64,000 nt of DNA from Lachnospiraceae bacterium (GTDB lineage: Bacteria > Bacillota > Clostridia > Lachnospirales > Lachnospiraceae): the NCBI GenBank assembly GCA_022510725.1, contig JAFLSW010000002.1:104467-168466 (forward strand), read 5' to 3'. Numbering within the stretch: position 1 is the stretch's first letter; each line of letters starts with the position of its first letter. The position numbers and the translations under genes are program-made. Below the pieces are notes generated by a model. The model saw nothing but the letters and a program-made list of their open reading frames with translations. It had not been told where the DNA came from and did not search any database. Of this stretch, positions 18,528-28,788 are shown piece by piece.

Positions 18528-19716
18528 AAATGCCTGCCTCCCGCAATTGATCTTGTAACGGAATATCCCTTTTTTGTCTGGTGATCTCTACCAGACCTAA
18601 AGGCGTGATATCTACCACATCTGTTTTTACATAATCCTTCGCCGTCAATACACGAAGCTGCTTTAACAATTTTTCATCTTCTTTTTTGGAATTGGTGCTG
18701 ATAAAATCCACCAATATGATACCGGTCAAATTTCGGGATGTCAGAATATAGGGAATGGCTTCTGCCGCTTCCTGATTAGTCAGTTTGCAAAGGGCGGCTT
18801 TGCTCATCTTTTTGATATTTTTTCCCGAATTCACATCAATAACAGTCAAAGCTTCTGTAGGCTCGATCACCAAATAACCGCCGGATTTCAGCCATACCGT
18901 CCGGCTCACTGCCTCTTTCAGCTTTCCCTTCAGACTATGAAGTGCCTGTAAGGGAAAAGAAGCATCTTCATATAATGAAAGCTTAGGTAATAGGTGCCTT
19001 GGTAGCGATTGACTAATTGAGTCAAAATCTTCTTTGGAATCGGTAACGATCCTTCCGGTCTGTAACAGATCGATCTTTGACAGCTGGCTGATATAAAAAG
19101 GGCTGCCGGGATACATCAGGGAATACATGGTCCGGCTTTCTGATTTTGTAAGCAGATCTTTTAGCTGTCGGCTTAATTCTTCCGCTTCTTTGATAAGAAA
19201 CTCCAAAGAAGGCATCCCCATCTCATCGTTTTCCGGCGCATGATCCCATAAAGCAGCTGCGTTGCTCCTGATGATATAAGAAAGAGCCGGATCTACAAGG
19301 GGCTGTAAACTCTCCCGGATATTTTCCTGTAACGCCAAAGATAGTTTTTTGGAAAAATGGATGCCGCCCGGACTGCTTGTTACAATACAATATAGACCTT
19401 TTAAGGACAATTCTCTGGAAAGCACTGCCTCCTTGGTCTTAATCGCATCCTTTTCCACCTGCACCGGAAAAAAGGTATTACATTTTAGCTGTTTTAATTC
19501 CTCTGTTCTAAGAGGAAGAAAACCTGATACGCCCTTTTGATACTCTACAAAGGCAGCCTTTAAATTAGGCATGATATTGGTGATCTTTCCGATAAAGATC
19601 TTGTCTATATCCCGCTTATTTCCGGTATCAAAAGAAGCCAGATGAAGCTTTGAATCTATGATGGAGAAGAAACCTCTCTGCTTTTCCACATCGGTAAAAA
19701 TAACAGTCTGTTCCAT
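18508..19716 (-). CDS. rng: Ribonuclease E/G family protein
   Basis: KGVSGFLPL S1-like region; GGYLVIEPTEALTVIDVNSGK; GIILVDFI. Confidence 0.93.
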   Translation of the reverse strand: MEQTVIFTDVEKQRGFFSIIDSKLHLASFDTGNKRDIDKIFIGKITNIMPNLKAAFVEYQKGVSGFLPLRTEELKQLKCNTFFPVQVEKDAIKTKEAVLSRELSLKGLYCIVTSSPGGIHFSKKLSLALQENIRESLQPLVDPALSYIIRSNAAALWDHAPENDEMGMPSLEFLIKEAEELSRQLKDLLTKSESRTMYSLMYPGSPFYISQLSKIDLLQTGRIVTDSKEDFDSISQSLPRHLLPKLSLYEDASFPLQALHSLKGKLKEAVSRTVWLKSGGYLVIEPTEALTVIDVNSGKNIKKMSKAALCKLTNQEAAEAIPYILTSRNLTGIILVDFISTNSKKEDEKLLKQLRVLTAKDYVKTDVVDITPLGLVEITRQKRDIPLQDQLREAGIYEAIKS

Positions 19717-19717
19717 A

Positions 19718-20422
19718 TCAGCTATCCTCTTCTATATCCATGCCAACAGCTTCTAAGGAAATAAAGCTTCTTTCCTGATCTTTTGTATAGGTTTCTTCTC
19801 TGGTAACGATGAAATCCATTTCACCCGGCCTTTCGCCCATAAAGCTGTAATAGGCTTCCATGATCATGGATGGTTTCAGGTTACCGCTGCTGCTGGCATC
19901 TAACAACAAATAAATGCTCTCTTCCAAAACTTTATAGTCAAAAATGCCTTCTTTCAGATCCAGAAGCTTTTTGCTCTTCTTGGTCTCTTTTTCATAGGGA
20001 ATGGTTTCCTGTGCCATAAAATCATCAAAACGACTGCCAAAGGAAAAAGAAGGCTCATGACCGGGACGCAGTTTTATGGTATATCCTGCGGCGGCTACGC
20101 TTGCCATGGCATTGCCTGCCTCATCAGGAAGGGCTCTGACAGATAAAATGCGCACTCCCTCGGCCATCGTGCCGTTCAATCTGCGGCACATAGGTTTAGT
20201 AGGTGCTTTTTCGGTCAGTTCTATGTCCAGGTATTCTCCATTGCTATATAGACCTACGCCCAAAGGAGCGGCAAAGGACATGATCTGATGGGGAGAAAAA
20301 CCGGTAGAATAAGCGATGGGAATTTCTGCCCGTCGGATGGCTTTTTGAAAATAGCGCATCATATCCAAATGCCCGATAAAGATCATGGAGCCGCTTTTGG
20401 AAAATTTTATCCGATATTTCAT
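19718..20422 (-). CDS. TIGR03936-type radical-SAM-associated protein
   Basis: KYRIKFSKSGSMIFIGHLDMMRYFQKAIRRAEIPIAYSTGFSPH; adjacent to the radical SAM partner. Confidence 0.88.
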   Translation of the reverse strand: MKYRIKFSKSGSMIFIGHLDMMRYFQKAIRRAEIPIAYSTGFSPHQIMSFAAPLGVGLYSNGEYLDIELTEKAPTKPMCRRLNGTMAEGVRILSVRALPDEAGNAMASVAAAGYTIKLRPGHEPSFSFGSRFDDFMAQETIPYEKETKKSKKLLDLKEGIFDYKVLEESIYLLLDASSSGNLKPSMIMEAYYSFMGERPGEMDFIVTREETYTKDQERSFISLEAVGMDIEEDS

Positions 20423-22296
20423 ACAGTATCCCTTCTCGGCACCATACAGATGCCGGTTCCAAATCTGGCTGCGCCGCAGCCCTGACATGCAGCTTTACAG
20501 TTAGGGGTTACTTCCTCTTTGATCGCACGCTCCCATTCCCTTTGCAAAAAGACCTTGGTCACGCCGCAGTCTATAAAATCCCAGGGGAAAAGCTCATCAA
20601 GGCTTCGTTCCCTTGTGGTATAAAAGTCCATGGAAAGACCGCATTCCTCAAAGCAATCCACCCATACATCATGCTTGTAATATTCGCCCCATGCATCGAA
20701 AAGACAGCCTTTTTGATAGGCAAGGGCGATCACATCCGCTACCCGTCTGTCCCCTCTTGCAAAGATACCTTCCAAAACCGATACATCTGCTTCATGCCAG
20801 TTGTATTTGATGCTTTTTTTGTTTAACTGCTCCAATACGGCGGCTTTTACCGTCGCCGCTTTATGGATAAACTGTTCCTTTGTGCACATAGGTGCCCATT
20901 GGAATGGTGTAAAGGGCTTGGGAATGAAAAAGGATGTGCTGGCAGTGATCTGCACCTTTCCGTTTCGTTGCTCCTTTGGAACGGTATCGTAGTATAATTT
21001 GGCGATCTCATTGCAAAGAACCGCAATGCCTTTGGCATCCTCTTCTGTTTCTGTAGGCAGTCCCAGCATGAAATACAGCTTTACCTTTTGCCAGCCTCCT
21101 TCAAAGGCCAGTTTTGCGCCATTTAGGATCATCTCCTGAGTCAGGCCCTTATTGATCACATTTCGCATCCTTTGGGTACCGGCTTCCGGTGCAAAGGTAA
21201 GGCTGCTCTTTTTTACATCCTGGACCTTACTCATTACATCCAAAGAAAAAGCATCGATACGCAAAGAAGGCAGGGATATATTCACATGTTCTTCATGACA
21301 GATCTCAATGAGGTAATCCATCAGCTCCGGCAGATTGGAAAAATCACTGGAGCTTAAAGAACTCAGTGAGATTTCTTCGTGTCCCGTAGAACGGATCATG
21401 GAGAGGGCATATTCCTTCAGAAAATCCAGAGAGCGTTCTCTGACCGGCCGATAAAGCTGCCCTGCCTGACAGAAGCGGCATCCTCTGATACAGCCCCTTT
21501 GCAGTTCCAACACCACTCTGTCCTGGGTTACTTTGATAAAAGGGACCACAGGCTTTTTGGGATAAGGAATCTCGTTCAGATCCACAGCCAGTTCTTTTAA
21601 GATCGTTTTTGGCATGTCCGGTTTTGTGGGATAAAAATCCGAAAGGGTGCCATCCTCATTGTAAGCAGCCTCATAAAAACCCGGCGCATAGATGCCCGGC
21701 AGTTTTCCTGCTTCTTCTAAAAAGGCATCCCTGCTTTTCTTTTCATTCTTATACTGCAGGTATAAATCCAACAGATTCCTGTACAGAGTCTCTCCTTCTC
21801 CGATATAAAAGAGATCAAAAAAAGGAGCAATGGGTTCCGGATTGTAGGCACAGGGACCGCCACCGATGACGATAGGGTCTTTATCCGTTCTGTCCTTTGC
21901 ATACAAAGGAATGCCGGATAGGTCCAAAACCTGCAGCACATTGGTATAACACATTTCATATTGAAGGGTAATCCCCAGAAAATCAAAATCCTTAACCGGA
22001 TCCTGGGATTCCAGCGCAAACAGCGGAATATGCTCCCTGCGCATGATCTCGTTCAGATCCATCCAGGGAGAATAGACCCGTTCACACCAGGTATCCTCAA
22101 ACCGGTTAAACATATCGTATAGGATCTGAATGCCAAGATGTGACATGCCTATCTCGTATACATCAGGAAAGCACATGGCGAAACGGATCGCCACCTGCTC
22201 TTTTTCCTTCATGACAGAATTGATCTCTCCGCCGATATAACGGGCGGGTTTGTCGATTTTTAGTAGTATTTCATCACTTAGTGCTAGTTTCCTCAT
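20419..22296 (-). CDS. TIGR03960-type B12-binding-like radical SAM protein
   Basis: LQRGCIRGCRFCQAG CxxxCxxC motif; GGPCAYNPEPIAPFFDLFYIGEGE. Confidence 0.92.
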   Translation of the reverse strand: MRKLALSDEILLKIDKPARYIGGEINSVMKEKEQVAIRFAMCFPDVYEIGMSHLGIQILYDMFNRFEDTWCERVYSPWMDLNEIMRREHIPLFALESQDPVKDFDFLGITLQYEMCYTNVLQVLDLSGIPLYAKDRTDKDPIVIGGGPCAYNPEPIAPFFDLFYIGEGETLYRNLLDLYLQYKNEKKSRDAFLEEAGKLPGIYAPGFYEAAYNEDGTLSDFYPTKPDMPKTILKELAVDLNEIPYPKKPVVPFIKVTQDRVVLELQRGCIRGCRFCQAGQLYRPVRERSLDFLKEYALSMIRSTGHEEISLSSLSSSDFSNLPELMDYLIEICHEEHVNISLPSLRIDAFSLDVMSKVQDVKKSSLTFAPEAGTQRMRNVINKGLTQEMILNGAKLAFEGGWQKVKLYFMLGLPTETEEDAKGIAVLCNEIAKLYYDTVPKEQRNGKVQITASTSFFIPKPFTPFQWAPMCTKEQFIHKAATVKAAVLEQLNKKSIKYNWHEADVSVLEGIFARGDRRVADVIALAYQKGCLFDAWGEYYKHDVWVDCFEECGLSMDFYTTRERSLDELFPWDFIDCGVTKVFLQREWERAIKEEVTPNCKAACQGCGAARFGTGICMVPRRDTV

Positions 22297-22642
22297 ACTC
22301 TAAAGTATAAGTGAAATCCTGTACAAAATCAATGACATTGTGGGAGTAATCTACGCTGAAAACTTCTTTCAGATCATCTATGATGGTAAATTCATCCGCA
22401 CCGGTTGTTTGCTTACCGATAAAGAGAACAGCAAATATAACAAGACATAAAATCAGACGAAGTTTTCCGTAAAAACTGCCGGAAAGCCCCGCCTGGTCAT
22501 GATCCTGTTCTCCTTCCCCATCATAGGAGTCACCTTCTGCAATGCCTGCCATTGCATTAACATGGCTTGTATTGTTTTCCTGATATTCTCTAAGCTGTAA
22601 GATCTGTTGCAGTTTTTCGTCTCTGCTGATCGTTTTTGCCAT
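22274..22642 (-). CDS. Hypothetical single-TM protein
   Basis: 122 aa, LILCLVIFAVLFIGK TM; overlaps the next gene. Confidence 0.65.
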   Translation of the reverse strand: MAKTISRDEKLQQILQLREYQENNTSHVNAMAGIAEGDSYDGEGEQDHDQAGLSGSFYGKLRLILCLVIFAVLFIGKQTTGADEFTIIDDLKEVFSVDYSHNVIDFVQDFTYTLEYEETSTK

Positions 22643-22732
22643 AGGTTATCCGCCTTTTCATACGCTTTTTTATATGGTATGCGTATGCTTGGCTTAATAT
22701 GAGACAAAAGCTTGTTTGACATGGATTAAAAG

Positions 22733-24016
22733 TCAGCGTTTGGCCAGATCGGCTGTGATTTCTTCCCAGGTAACGCCCTTTTCTACCATCAAAACCATCA
22801 TATGATAAAGGAAATCGGAAATCTCATATTTGATCTCTTCCGGATTGGGATTTTTGGCTGCAATCACGATCTCTGTAGCTTCCTCACCCAACTTCTTTAA
22901 GATCTTGTCGATGCCTTTATCAAATAGATAGTTGGTATAAGATCCCTCCTTGGGATGGAGCTTTCTATCCTTGATGATATCCGTTACTTTCTCGAATACA
23001 GTAAGGGGATTGTCTGTATTTTCTTCCTCTAGGGGGATCAGATCCCGGTAAAAGCAGCTGTAATTGCCGGTATGGCATGCTGCACCGATCTGTTTTACTT
23101 TGGCAAGCAGCGTGTCATTATCGCAATCAATGCTTAACCCTTTTACATATTGGAAGTGGCCGCTGGTCTCTCCCTTGATCCAGAGAGATTTCCTGCTCCT
23201 GCTGTAATAGGTCATTTTCCCTGTACGGCAGGTTCTGATATAGGCTTCTTCATTCATATAAGCTACCATCAGCACCTGGTTTGTCTGATAATCCTGTACT
23301 ACAACGGTTAATAGGCCGTCAGGTCCCAATTTAAAATCCGAAAATGGCATCTGGGGTTCAAACAGATGGACATGGATCCCTCTTTGTGCCGCTATCTCCT
23401 TTAAAGAAACCAATTCCTTGATATTTTCATTGACCAAAGCGCCGGAAATGCCGCTTAATCTGCCGTTCTCCAATAATGACAGCATCTTATCCAGTGAAAT
23501 TTCAGGCAGCATGGCTACAATGGGCAGAGGACTTATGGTAAGAGATTCCTTTAATTCCCGCTCATCCAAACAGAATAATTCATCCACATACTGCTCTAAT
23601 TCTTCTTCATGGGTTTTGATCTGGTCAGTGCTTGTAAAGGAAGCACCGATCTTCTCTCTGCCAAACTTATTGGAAACTTCAGAGAGGATTTCAAAGGAAG
23701 CGGGTTTGCTCATATTTAAAAGGGCTTTTTTGCAGCCGGCATATAAAAGCTTTTTTACATCCTCCATGCGCTTGATATTGCCTGCACCATAGACGGGAAT
23801 GCCTATGCTTTCGGCGATCTGTTTGATGATCAGGATGGCATCCTCATGGGCAGCATCCTGATTGGACAGGTCAAACACAATAAGGGCATCCGTTTCTGCA
23901 TCACCGTAGGATACCGCAAGGGAAACCGGGTCTTCAGACAAAACGGTATGATCGGACAGTCCTTTGACTGCTTTTTTATCTAATAAATAGATACATGCTG
24001 TAAATTTCTTGTTCAT
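22733..24016 (-). CDS. hisIE: HisI-HisE bifunctional enzyme with N-terminal degenerate HisA/HisF-like domain
   Basis: HisI ([26 protein letters not shown]) and HisE ([34 protein letters not shown]); N-terminal [29 protein letters not shown]. Confidence 0.93.
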   Translation of the reverse strand: MNKKFTACIYLLDKKAVKGLSDHTVLSEDPVSLAVSYGDAETDALIVFDLSNQDAAHEDAILIIKQIAESIGIPVYGAGNIKRMEDVKKLLYAGCKKALLNMSKPASFEILSEVSNKFGREKIGASFTSTDQIKTHEEELEQYVDELFCLDERELKESLTISPLPIVAMLPEISLDKMLSLLENGRLSGISGALVNENIKELVSLKEIAAQRGIHVHLFEPQMPFSDFKLGPDGLLTVVVQDYQTNQVLMVAYMNEEAYIRTCRTGKMTYYSRSRKSLWIKGETSGHFQYVKGLSIDCDNDTLLAKVKQIGAACHTGNYSCFYRDLIPLEEENTDNPLTVFEKVTDIIKDRKLHPKEGSYTNYLFDKGIDKILKKLGEEATEIVIAAKNPNPEEIKYEISDFLYHMMVLMVEKGVTWEEITADLAKR

Positions 24017-24048
24017 TTTATTTCTCCGTTCTGTATTGTAGGGGCTGT

Positions 24049-24639
24049 TTAACCCAGAATGCCTTTGGTGCTGGGCACACCCTTACATCTTTCATCCATG
24101 GACACGGCCTGGTCTAATGCCTTTGAAAAGGCTTTAAACATGGCTTCCACAATGTGATGATCATTTTCACCGGACAGCACTTTGATATGCAGGTTCATAC
24201 CGGCACTATATGATATGGCATAGAAAAATTCTTTTACCAACTGGGTATCCATATCTCCCACAAATTGTCCCTTCAAGGAAGCTTCCATGGAAAAGTAAGG
24301 TCTGCCGCATAAGTCAACGGCACAAAGCACCAAAGCTTCATCCATAGGCAGGATAAAGCTGCCGTAACGGCTGATCCCCGCTTTGTCTCCCAGGGCTTTT
24401 AAAATGACGCTGCCCAGTACGATACCGCAGTCTTCTACTGTGTGGTGTGCATCCACCTGCAGATCGCCCTTTGCAACTGCTTCCAGATCAAAATAACCGT
24501 GTCTGGCAAAACCGGTAAGCATGTGATCTAAAAATCCCACACCGGTATCCACCTTTGCCTTACCGCTGCCATCCAAATTTAAGGTCATGGCAATATCAGT
24601 CTCTGCTGTTTTTCTCTTTATGGATGCTTTTCTTCCCAT
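24049..24639 (-). CDS. hisB: Imidazoleglycerol-phosphate dehydratase
   Basis: [40 protein letters not shown]. Confidence 0.98.
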   Translation of the reverse strand: MGRKASIKRKTAETDIAMTLNLDGSGKAKVDTGVGFLDHMLTGFARHGYFDLEAVAKGDLQVDAHHTVEDCGIVLGSVILKALGDKAGISRYGSFILPMDEALVLCAVDLCGRPYFSMEASLKGQFVGDMDTQLVKEFFYAISYSAGMNLHIKVLSGENDHHIVEAMFKAFSKALDQAVSMDERCKGVPSTKGILG

Positions 24640-24655
24640 TTTTCTTCCTCACTTT

Positions 24656-25303
24656 CTAAAGATATTCTCTCAATCGATAGATCAATTCCTTGATCCGGTC
24701 TGCCTCCATTTTCATACTGACCTGGTTTACGATCATCCTGGCTGATAAGGGACAGATCTCCTCTAATACCTTCAGACCGTTTTCCTTTAGGGTGGAACCG
24801 GTCTCCACAATATCTACGATCACATCGGAAAGCCCTACAATAGGTCCTAATTCCACAGAACCGTTTAATTTAATGATGTCTACGGTCTGGTGTTTTTTGT
24901 TGTAAAAATAATCCTTGGCGATCCGGGGATATTTGCTGGCTACCCGGATCATTTCATGGTGCTTTAACAACTCTGCAGCGCTTTCCGGTCCGCAGACGCA
25001 CATCCGGCATTTGCCAAAGCCCAGATCCAAAACCTCGTAAGCTCTCCTGCCTTCTTCCAACAGGGTATCCTTCCCTACTACGCCGATATCCGCAGCGCCG
25101 TATTCCACATAGGTGGGTACATCGGGAGCCTTTGCCAGGAAAAATTTCAGTTTCAGTTCTTCGTTTACGAAGATCAGCTTTCTGGTTTCTTTATCTTTCA
25201 TTTCTTCACAGGTAATGCCGATCTTGGCTAACAGATCCAAGGTCTTCTTGGCAAGCCTGCCCTTTGCCAGCGCAAAGGTAATATATCTCATGTCTTTACT
25301 CAT
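24656..25303 (-). CDS. hisG: ATP phosphoribosyltransferase, short form
   Basis: ALAKGRLAKKTLDLL, GAADIGVVGKDTLLE, IVDIVETGSTLKENGL. Confidence 0.97.
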   Translation of the reverse strand: MSKDMRYITFALAKGRLAKKTLDLLAKIGITCEEMKDKETRKLIFVNEELKLKFFLAKAPDVPTYVEYGAADIGVVGKDTLLEEGRRAYEVLDLGFGKCRMCVCGPESAAELLKHHEMIRVASKYPRIAKDYFYNKKHQTVDIIKLNGSVELGPIVGLSDVIVDIVETGSTLKENGLKVLEEICPLSARMIVNQVSMKMEADRIKELIYRLREYL

Positions 25304-25307
25304 TTTA

Positions 25308-26522
25308 TCATGTCTCCTGGAATTCGTACAGTTTCTTTATCCCCTTCTGGGTCATCTTTAAAACAGCCTTTTTTTGTTCTCTTTTTGCCAGATTGATGAA
25401 GGTTTCTTCTTCCTTATCACAAAGAAGGAGTTGACATGCATCTCCCAATTTTCGCAGCTCATTGGCATAGCGGATGGCTTCGGCAGCGGTTTCCTCATCA
25501 TATAAAAGCAAAATGGTTTCCGCTTTTAATTTAGGCAGAAGTTTCTTGGAGGAAAGGGCTTGCACCACCCCATCCACATGGATGACAAAACCGATGGATG
25601 CCGTATCCTTTCCAAAGAAAGAAAGCAGTCTGTCATAGCGGCCTCCGGTAACGATAGCATCACCTACGCCATAGGTATAGCCTTTAAAAATAATGCCGGT
25701 GTAATAATGGTATCTGCTGATCAGTCCCAGGTCGAAGGAAACATATTTTTCATCCCCATAGAGCTTTAACAGCTCATAAAGCTTTTCCAGCCGTTCCAAA
25801 GCCTGTTTGCTGCGCTGATTATTTACCAGACCTTTGGCATCCTCCAAAACCTCACAGGAACCGAACAATTCGGTGATCTTTAGGAAGGACTGGATCTTTT
25901 TCTTAGAAAGCTTCCGGCTGTTTAACAGTTCTTCCGCACCAAAATAATCCTTGTGGGAAATATAATTGCGAAGCTCTTCTTCCGTTTCTTCCTCTAAGCC
26001 GGCTTCCTCGCAGATTCCTTTAAAAAATCCGATCTCACCGATGCTTATCTGAAATTCTTTTAAGCCTGCCGCTTTTAAGGAAGCTATAGCCAGATGTACG
26101 GCCTCCGCATCAGCCATCAGGGAATAATCTCCGATCAGCTCCACGCCCATCTGGGTGATCTCCTTTAATTTACCCTGCAGATTGGATGTATTGGTATAGG
26201 TGTTGCCTAAATAGGTTAAACGCAGGGGAATGGTACGCTCCGAAAAGTATTTTGCAGCGCATCTGCCGATGGAGGGTGTAAAATCGGGACGCAATACCAA
26301 AGTATTGCCTTCTTTATCAAAAAATTTGTACAGCTCCCTGCTGGGGGTTGTCCCGATCTGGCTGCCGAATACATCAAAAAACTCAAAGGTAGGCGTTTCA
26401 ATATCCTCATAACCAAAGCTTGCAAAGGTCTGATGGATCTGCTCCTGAATCTGTCGCTTCTGACGACATTCGCTGCCATATATGTCCCTTACACCTTCCG
26501 GTGTATGTATAAAACTTTTCAT
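25308..26522 (-). CDS. hisZ: ATP phosphoribosyltransferase regulatory subunit
   Basis: HisRS-like fold GVRDIYGSE…LRPDFTPSIGRCAAKYF, directly upstream of short hisG. Confidence 0.94.
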   Translation of the reverse strand: MKSFIHTPEGVRDIYGSECRQKRQIQEQIHQTFASFGYEDIETPTFEFFDVFGSQIGTTPSRELYKFFDKEGNTLVLRPDFTPSIGRCAAKYFSERTIPLRLTYLGNTYTNTSNLQGKLKEITQMGVELIGDYSLMADAEAVHLAIASLKAAGLKEFQISIGEIGFFKGICEEAGLEEETEEELRNYISHKDYFGAEELLNSRKLSKKKIQSFLKITELFGSCEVLEDAKGLVNNQRSKQALERLEKLYELLKLYGDEKYVSFDLGLISRYHYYTGIIFKGYTYGVGDAIVTGGRYDRLLSFFGKDTASIGFVIHVDGVVQALSSKKLLPKLKAETILLLYDEETAAEAIRYANELRKLGDACQLLLCDKEEETFINLAKREQKKAVLKMTQKGIKKLYEFQET

Positions 26523-26596
26523 GTTTTGTCTCCTTATGTCACTTTAGTGCGGTAATGTGATAACATGGTAATTCGTTAGCAAATAAAACTAACGCT

Positions 26597-26625
26597 AGTA
26601 TACAGGAAATTTCATGCCATGTCAA
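26597..26625 (-). promoter_or_regulatory. Putative promoter of the hisZ-hisG-hisB-hisIE operon
   Basis: Minus strand TTGACA-N17-TATACT. Confidence 0.85.
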
Positions 26626-27158
26626 TCATCCCGCCTGTCTAAATCCTTTTGGATCATATCCAGATAGGGAACCAACAGTCCGGCATGTTTATCAAATTGA
26701 AAATCGGGATCCAGTTCATCAAAACGAAAGCTTTTTCGCCCGCCCTCTTTTGCCCTCTTCCAAAATACAAGGAGCTGTCTTAGGGTCAGATAATACAAAA
26801 TGTCCTTGTGGGTATAGTGAATGATAAAAAAGGCGATTCCCTTCTGCTTTTCAAAATCCACCATAAAATCCACCTGATGCTCATGGATGTTTTGTAAAGC
26901 AAAGGTATCCGCACTGCATTCCTTGGCATCAAAACAGACGGGAATGCCCTGTACGGAACCAATATAATCCACCGTGGATTTTTGGTCAAAATAAGCCAGG
27001 GTGATATGTCTTGTTGCCTGGTCTATTTTGATGGGCGTAATAGGGGTAGGCACCTTTTGGATCAGTGCCAGTCCGCCTTCCCGATATTTTTCATTGGTTC
27101 TGTTGATCAGTTCCTCCAGGGTAGAACCTCGTAGGCCTCTGCTATTCCATGTTCCCAT
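26622..27158 (-). CDS. recU: Holliday junction resolvase RecU family
   Basis: NSRGLRGSTLEELINRTNEKY, STVDYIGSVQGIPVCFDAKE. Confidence 0.93.
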   Translation of the reverse strand: MGTWNSRGLRGSTLEELINRTNEKYREGGLALIQKVPTPITPIKIDQATRHITLAYFDQKSTVDYIGSVQGIPVCFDAKECSADTFALQNIHEHQVDFMVDFEKQKGIAFFIIHYTHKDILYYLTLRQLLVFWKRAKEGGRKSFRFDELDPDFQFDKHAGLLVPYLDMIQKDLDRRDD

Positions 27159-28173
27159 TTTGTAATTCCTTTAGTATATGCTTATAATCATAAGGCGGCT
27201 CTGCGGTTATGGTTTTCCCTGATAAATAGGAAAAAGTACCTTGGGTTTCGGGAAAAGATACCTGATAGGCATGGAGAAGCTGTCTTTTTACAGCAAGGAG
27301 CCTATTGCCGGGCTGGTCTTTTCCCATAACATTCATGCTGCCGCCATATTTTTTATCTCCCAGGATCGGATGTCCTATGGAGGATAAATGCGCCCGGATC
27401 TGATGAGGTTTTCCTGTTATAAGATGTACGGATAATTCCGTATAGGTTTCATGGCCGTATTTATATTGACTGATTGGGTCTATCTCTGTTTTTACAAAAG
27501 AAGCATCTTCCTGTTGCTCTCGCACAACGCTGACCTGATTTTTAACAGTATCCTTAGAAAGATATCCTTCCAATAATGCTTTCTCCGGGATGCTTCCCTC
27601 AGCAATACAACGATAATATTTTTCTAATGTCCTGTTTTTGATAATATCCGACAAATATTGAAGCCCCGGTAAGGTTTTACCGCATAGGATCAGACCGGAT
27701 GTATTTCGGTCCAGGCGATTGACGGCAGCCGGCTTAAATGTTTGCAGCATTTCCGGTGTTAGTTCCTTTTTAAAAAGCAGGTAACCGATCAGATATTCGT
27801 TGACGGAAATATCTTCCCTTCCCGCTTTTTGAGACAACATTCCCGCCGGTTTATTTAGTACCAGAATGTGGTCATCCTCATACTGGATATGTAGTTTATT
27901 CGTAACCAGATCTTCTTTGGTATAAACGGTGTAGGCATCATCAGATGGCGTTACTCCTGAAAATTTATCAAATGTCTCATCAGCTAAAAACAAGTGTACA
28001 GTATCCCCTGTTTTTAAAATCTCACTGCCCTCTGCCTTCTTTTCGTTTAAGGTGATATTCTTCTTGCGAAGCATCTTATATAAAAAACCGGAAGAGGCAT
28101 TTTTTAGCAGCTTCTTTAAATATTTATCAAAACGCTGTCCGGCCTCGTTTTCCTGAATGCTAAATTGTTTCAT
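27142..28173 (-). CDS. RluA-family pseudouridine synthase (RluC-like)
   Basis: VNRLDRNTSGLILCGKT, GKPHQIRAHLSSIGHPILGD. Confidence 0.93.
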   Translation of the reverse strand: MKQFSIQENEAGQRFDKYLKKLLKNASSGFLYKMLRKKNITLNEKKAEGSEILKTGDTVHLFLADETFDKFSGVTPSDDAYTVYTKEDLVTNKLHIQYEDDHILVLNKPAGMLSQKAGREDISVNEYLIGYLLFKKELTPEMLQTFKPAAVNRLDRNTSGLILCGKTLPGLQYLSDIIKNRTLEKYYRCIAEGSIPEKALLEGYLSKDTVKNQVSVVREQQEDASFVKTEIDPISQYKYGHETYTELSVHLITGKPHQIRAHLSSIGHPILGDKKYGGSMNVMGKDQPGNRLLAVKRQLLHAYQVSFPETQGTFSYLSGKTITAEPPYDYKHILKELQNGNME

Positions 28174-28178
28174 ACTTT

Positions 28179-28748
28179 CTATAATGAAATCTGATATAGC
28201 AGTGTCATCAGATTTTTATCCTTTTCCTCATTTTCTGTTTCTTTTTCAGAAAGAACTTTGAGCCGCTCTAAAAAATCTTCCGCTTTTTCATACATGGCTA
28301 CTGTAGCCTTCTGACTATCCTGCTTGGCGATCTGGGTAATATGTTTTTCCAGATCCTCATGCATTTTTTTGTGATTGGTCAGATATCCGCATATGTAGCC
28401 GTTTTTCACAATACAGCCTGCCACTTCATAAGTTCTTTGATAGGAAGTAAAGACTAATCCGTAAGCCTTCAGATCAAAAGCATCCATACTATCCTTTAAC
28501 AGTTCATGGTCTTCGCTGCTGCAGCCGTGAAAGCGCAGATATAAGATCATATCCACACAGCTTTTGCTGGCAGGAAGCAATCCCAATACAGCGACGATGG
28601 TCAATAAGTTGGCCTTTGTATTGGTAGCAAGATATCCCGCAATAAACAAAGAAAGGGGCACAGCAAAAAAGATGATGGTTTTGAGGATCACTCTGGCTCT
28701 TTGTTGATTAAAATATTCATAATCCCCTTGTTTATATTTTGATTTCAT
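28179..28748 (-). CDS. Hypothetical membrane protein
   Basis: Two TM segments; start set at MKSKYKQ after GAAGGAAA. Confidence 0.75.
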   Translation of the reverse strand: MKSKYKQGDYEYFNQQRARVILKTIIFFAVPLSLFIAGYLATNTKANLLTIVAVLGLLPASKSCVDMILYLRFHGCSSEDHELLKDSMDAFDLKAYGLVFTSYQRTYEVAGCIVKNGYICGYLTNHKKMHEDLEKHITQIAKQDSQKATVAMYEKAEDFLERLKVLSEKETENEEKDKNLMTLLYQISL

Positions 28749-28788
28749 AAAGCATTTCCTTCTTTCGAATGATATTGTGTTCGTAAGA

